DNA from: an uncultured Bacilli bacterium
GTDB taxonomy: Bacteria > Bacillota_I > Bacilli_A > RF39 > UBA660
Direction: 5' to 3'
DNA length: 5,110 bases
Assembly: GCA_947584955.1 (NCBI GenBank)
Contig: CANPWS010000094.1
Span: 1 to 5,110 of the forward strand
The position numbers and the translations under genes are program-made. This document shows, one piece after another, positions 4,573 through 5,110 of this stretch. Each line of letters starts with the position of its first letter. Positions within the stretch are counted from its first letter, which is position 1. The notes under the pieces are model-generated. The model was not told the origin of the DNA, did no database searches, and saw only the letters and a program-made list of their open reading frames with translations.

Positions 4573-5110
4573 CTTTTTCTATCCTAAAGGGATTAGTTAT
4601 TTCTCCTGTTCCATATTTTAATGAGTCAGATTTTAGTGATATTACTGGTTTTATTCCAAAAATATTACTTACCCAATTAGTTCTAAAGTATCCATTACTG
4701 TCAACATTTAATACATGATTATAATTACCATCAAAAAAACCAGGTGTCATCGTCCAATAATCAAATTTTGTATATAGATAATAAAATTTATTTGAATTTT
4801 GTCCTATTTTACTATTATCCATATTTTTTCCTCCAGCAAACATGACTTCATCTGCCGTTATTAATCCTATCGGGTAAGTTAATGCTCCATTTCCAATAGC
4901 ATCACTTACTGTGAATTTATCATTATCTTGTAGGCACTTAAATGTTGGATTTCCACTAACATATGCTCTAGCATAAGATGCATAAGTTGATAGTATAGCT
5001 CCATATCCATAATTTTCTTTACTTTGATAACTTACTAAACTTCTATCGTTACAATAAATTTCATCTATTATATATTTTTCATATAAAGTATTACTTATAT
5101 TATCTTCATA
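4565..5110 (-). CDS. C-terminal part of a putative surface/pseudopilin-associated protein (enters from right edge)
   Basis: The frame is open from the right edge to TAA at 4565, giving 181 visible residues; the beginning is outside the window. The internal ATG at 4843 is not the start, because strongly patterned coding sequence continues upstream in the same frame. Landmarks are IYCNDRS (18-24), NPTFKC (54-59), LTYPIGLITADEVMFAGG (77-94), YWTMTP (118-123) and GIKPVISLK (152-160), before a closing GTGEITNPFRI. I recognise this pattern from large, multi-copy predicted surface proteins of gut Bacilli and relatives, some annotated as prepilin-like; no function is established. Cys20 and Cys59 could form a disulfide outside the cell. 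The WTMTP...V..V...G......GIKPVI layout recalls formylglycine-enzyme/C-type-lectin-like modules, but that is inference. The usual N-terminal signal or pilin-like helix cannot be checked here. Confidence 0.7.
   Translation of the reverse strand, partial: YEDNISNTLYEKYIIDEIYCNDRSLVSYQSKENYGYGAILSTYASYARAYVSGNPTFKCLQDNDKFTVSDAIGNGALTYPIGLITADEVMFAGGKNMDNSKIGQNSNKFYYLYTKFDYWTMTPGFFDGNYNHVLNVDSNGYFRTNWVSNIFGIKPVISLKSDSLKYGTGEITNPFRIEKEL

Noticed and set aside
4565..4843. A separate 92-residue protein beginning at ATG 4843
   Set aside because: The frame stays open upstream to the window edge, and the conserved block TYPIGLITADEVMFAGG spans this ATG, so it is an internal methionine of a larger protein.

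Overview
The window comes from a very AT-rich, low-GC Gram-positive bacterium (Bacillota, most likely an uncultured gut-type member of the Bacilli or a close relative). Three things point that way. Every gene is best matched by Bacillota-type families. Strong AGGAG/GGTGA ribosome binding sites and sigma-A-like promoters precede the genes. A small acid-soluble spore protein of the SspI family is present, so the lineage carries at least part of an endospore programme. A cell wall is implied by undecaprenyl diphosphate synthase and a VanY-type carboxypeptidase. All 15 tryptophans are TGG and the visible stops are TAA or TAG, so this is not a Mycoplasma-type code.

Layout. At the left edge is the start of topA (DNA topoisomerase I), reading leftward out of the window. 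A 300-base, extremely AT-rich divergent intergenic region follows, with promoters pointing both ways. Two rightward genes come next: a membrane-anchored M15B (VanY/DacB-like) D,D-carboxypeptidase at 467-1555 and sspI at 1587-1790. They have nearly identical promoter-to-start leaders. A bidirectional terminator built around both stop codons separates them from the rest of the window, which reads leftward.

The leftward block, in transcription order, starts at the right edge. First is the C-terminal part of a large surface or pseudopilin-like protein that enters from outside the window and ends in a strong terminator. Next is guaD (guanine deaminase) with its own extended -10 promoter. Then comes a short NfeD-family membrane protein translationally coupled to a paraslipin-type SPFH protein, and finally, past a weak terminator, uppS.

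How the genes fit together. NfeD and the SPFH protein form the well-known membrane-microdomain pair. UppS makes the lipid carrier for the cell wall, and the VanY-type enzyme trims wall peptides. TopA and GuaD are housekeeping and purine-salvage genes. No mobile element, CRISPR array, tRNA or rRNA was seen. The least understood parts are the N-terminal region of the carboxypeptidase, the right-edge surface-protein family and the near-GC-free tract upstream of the carboxypeptidase gene.
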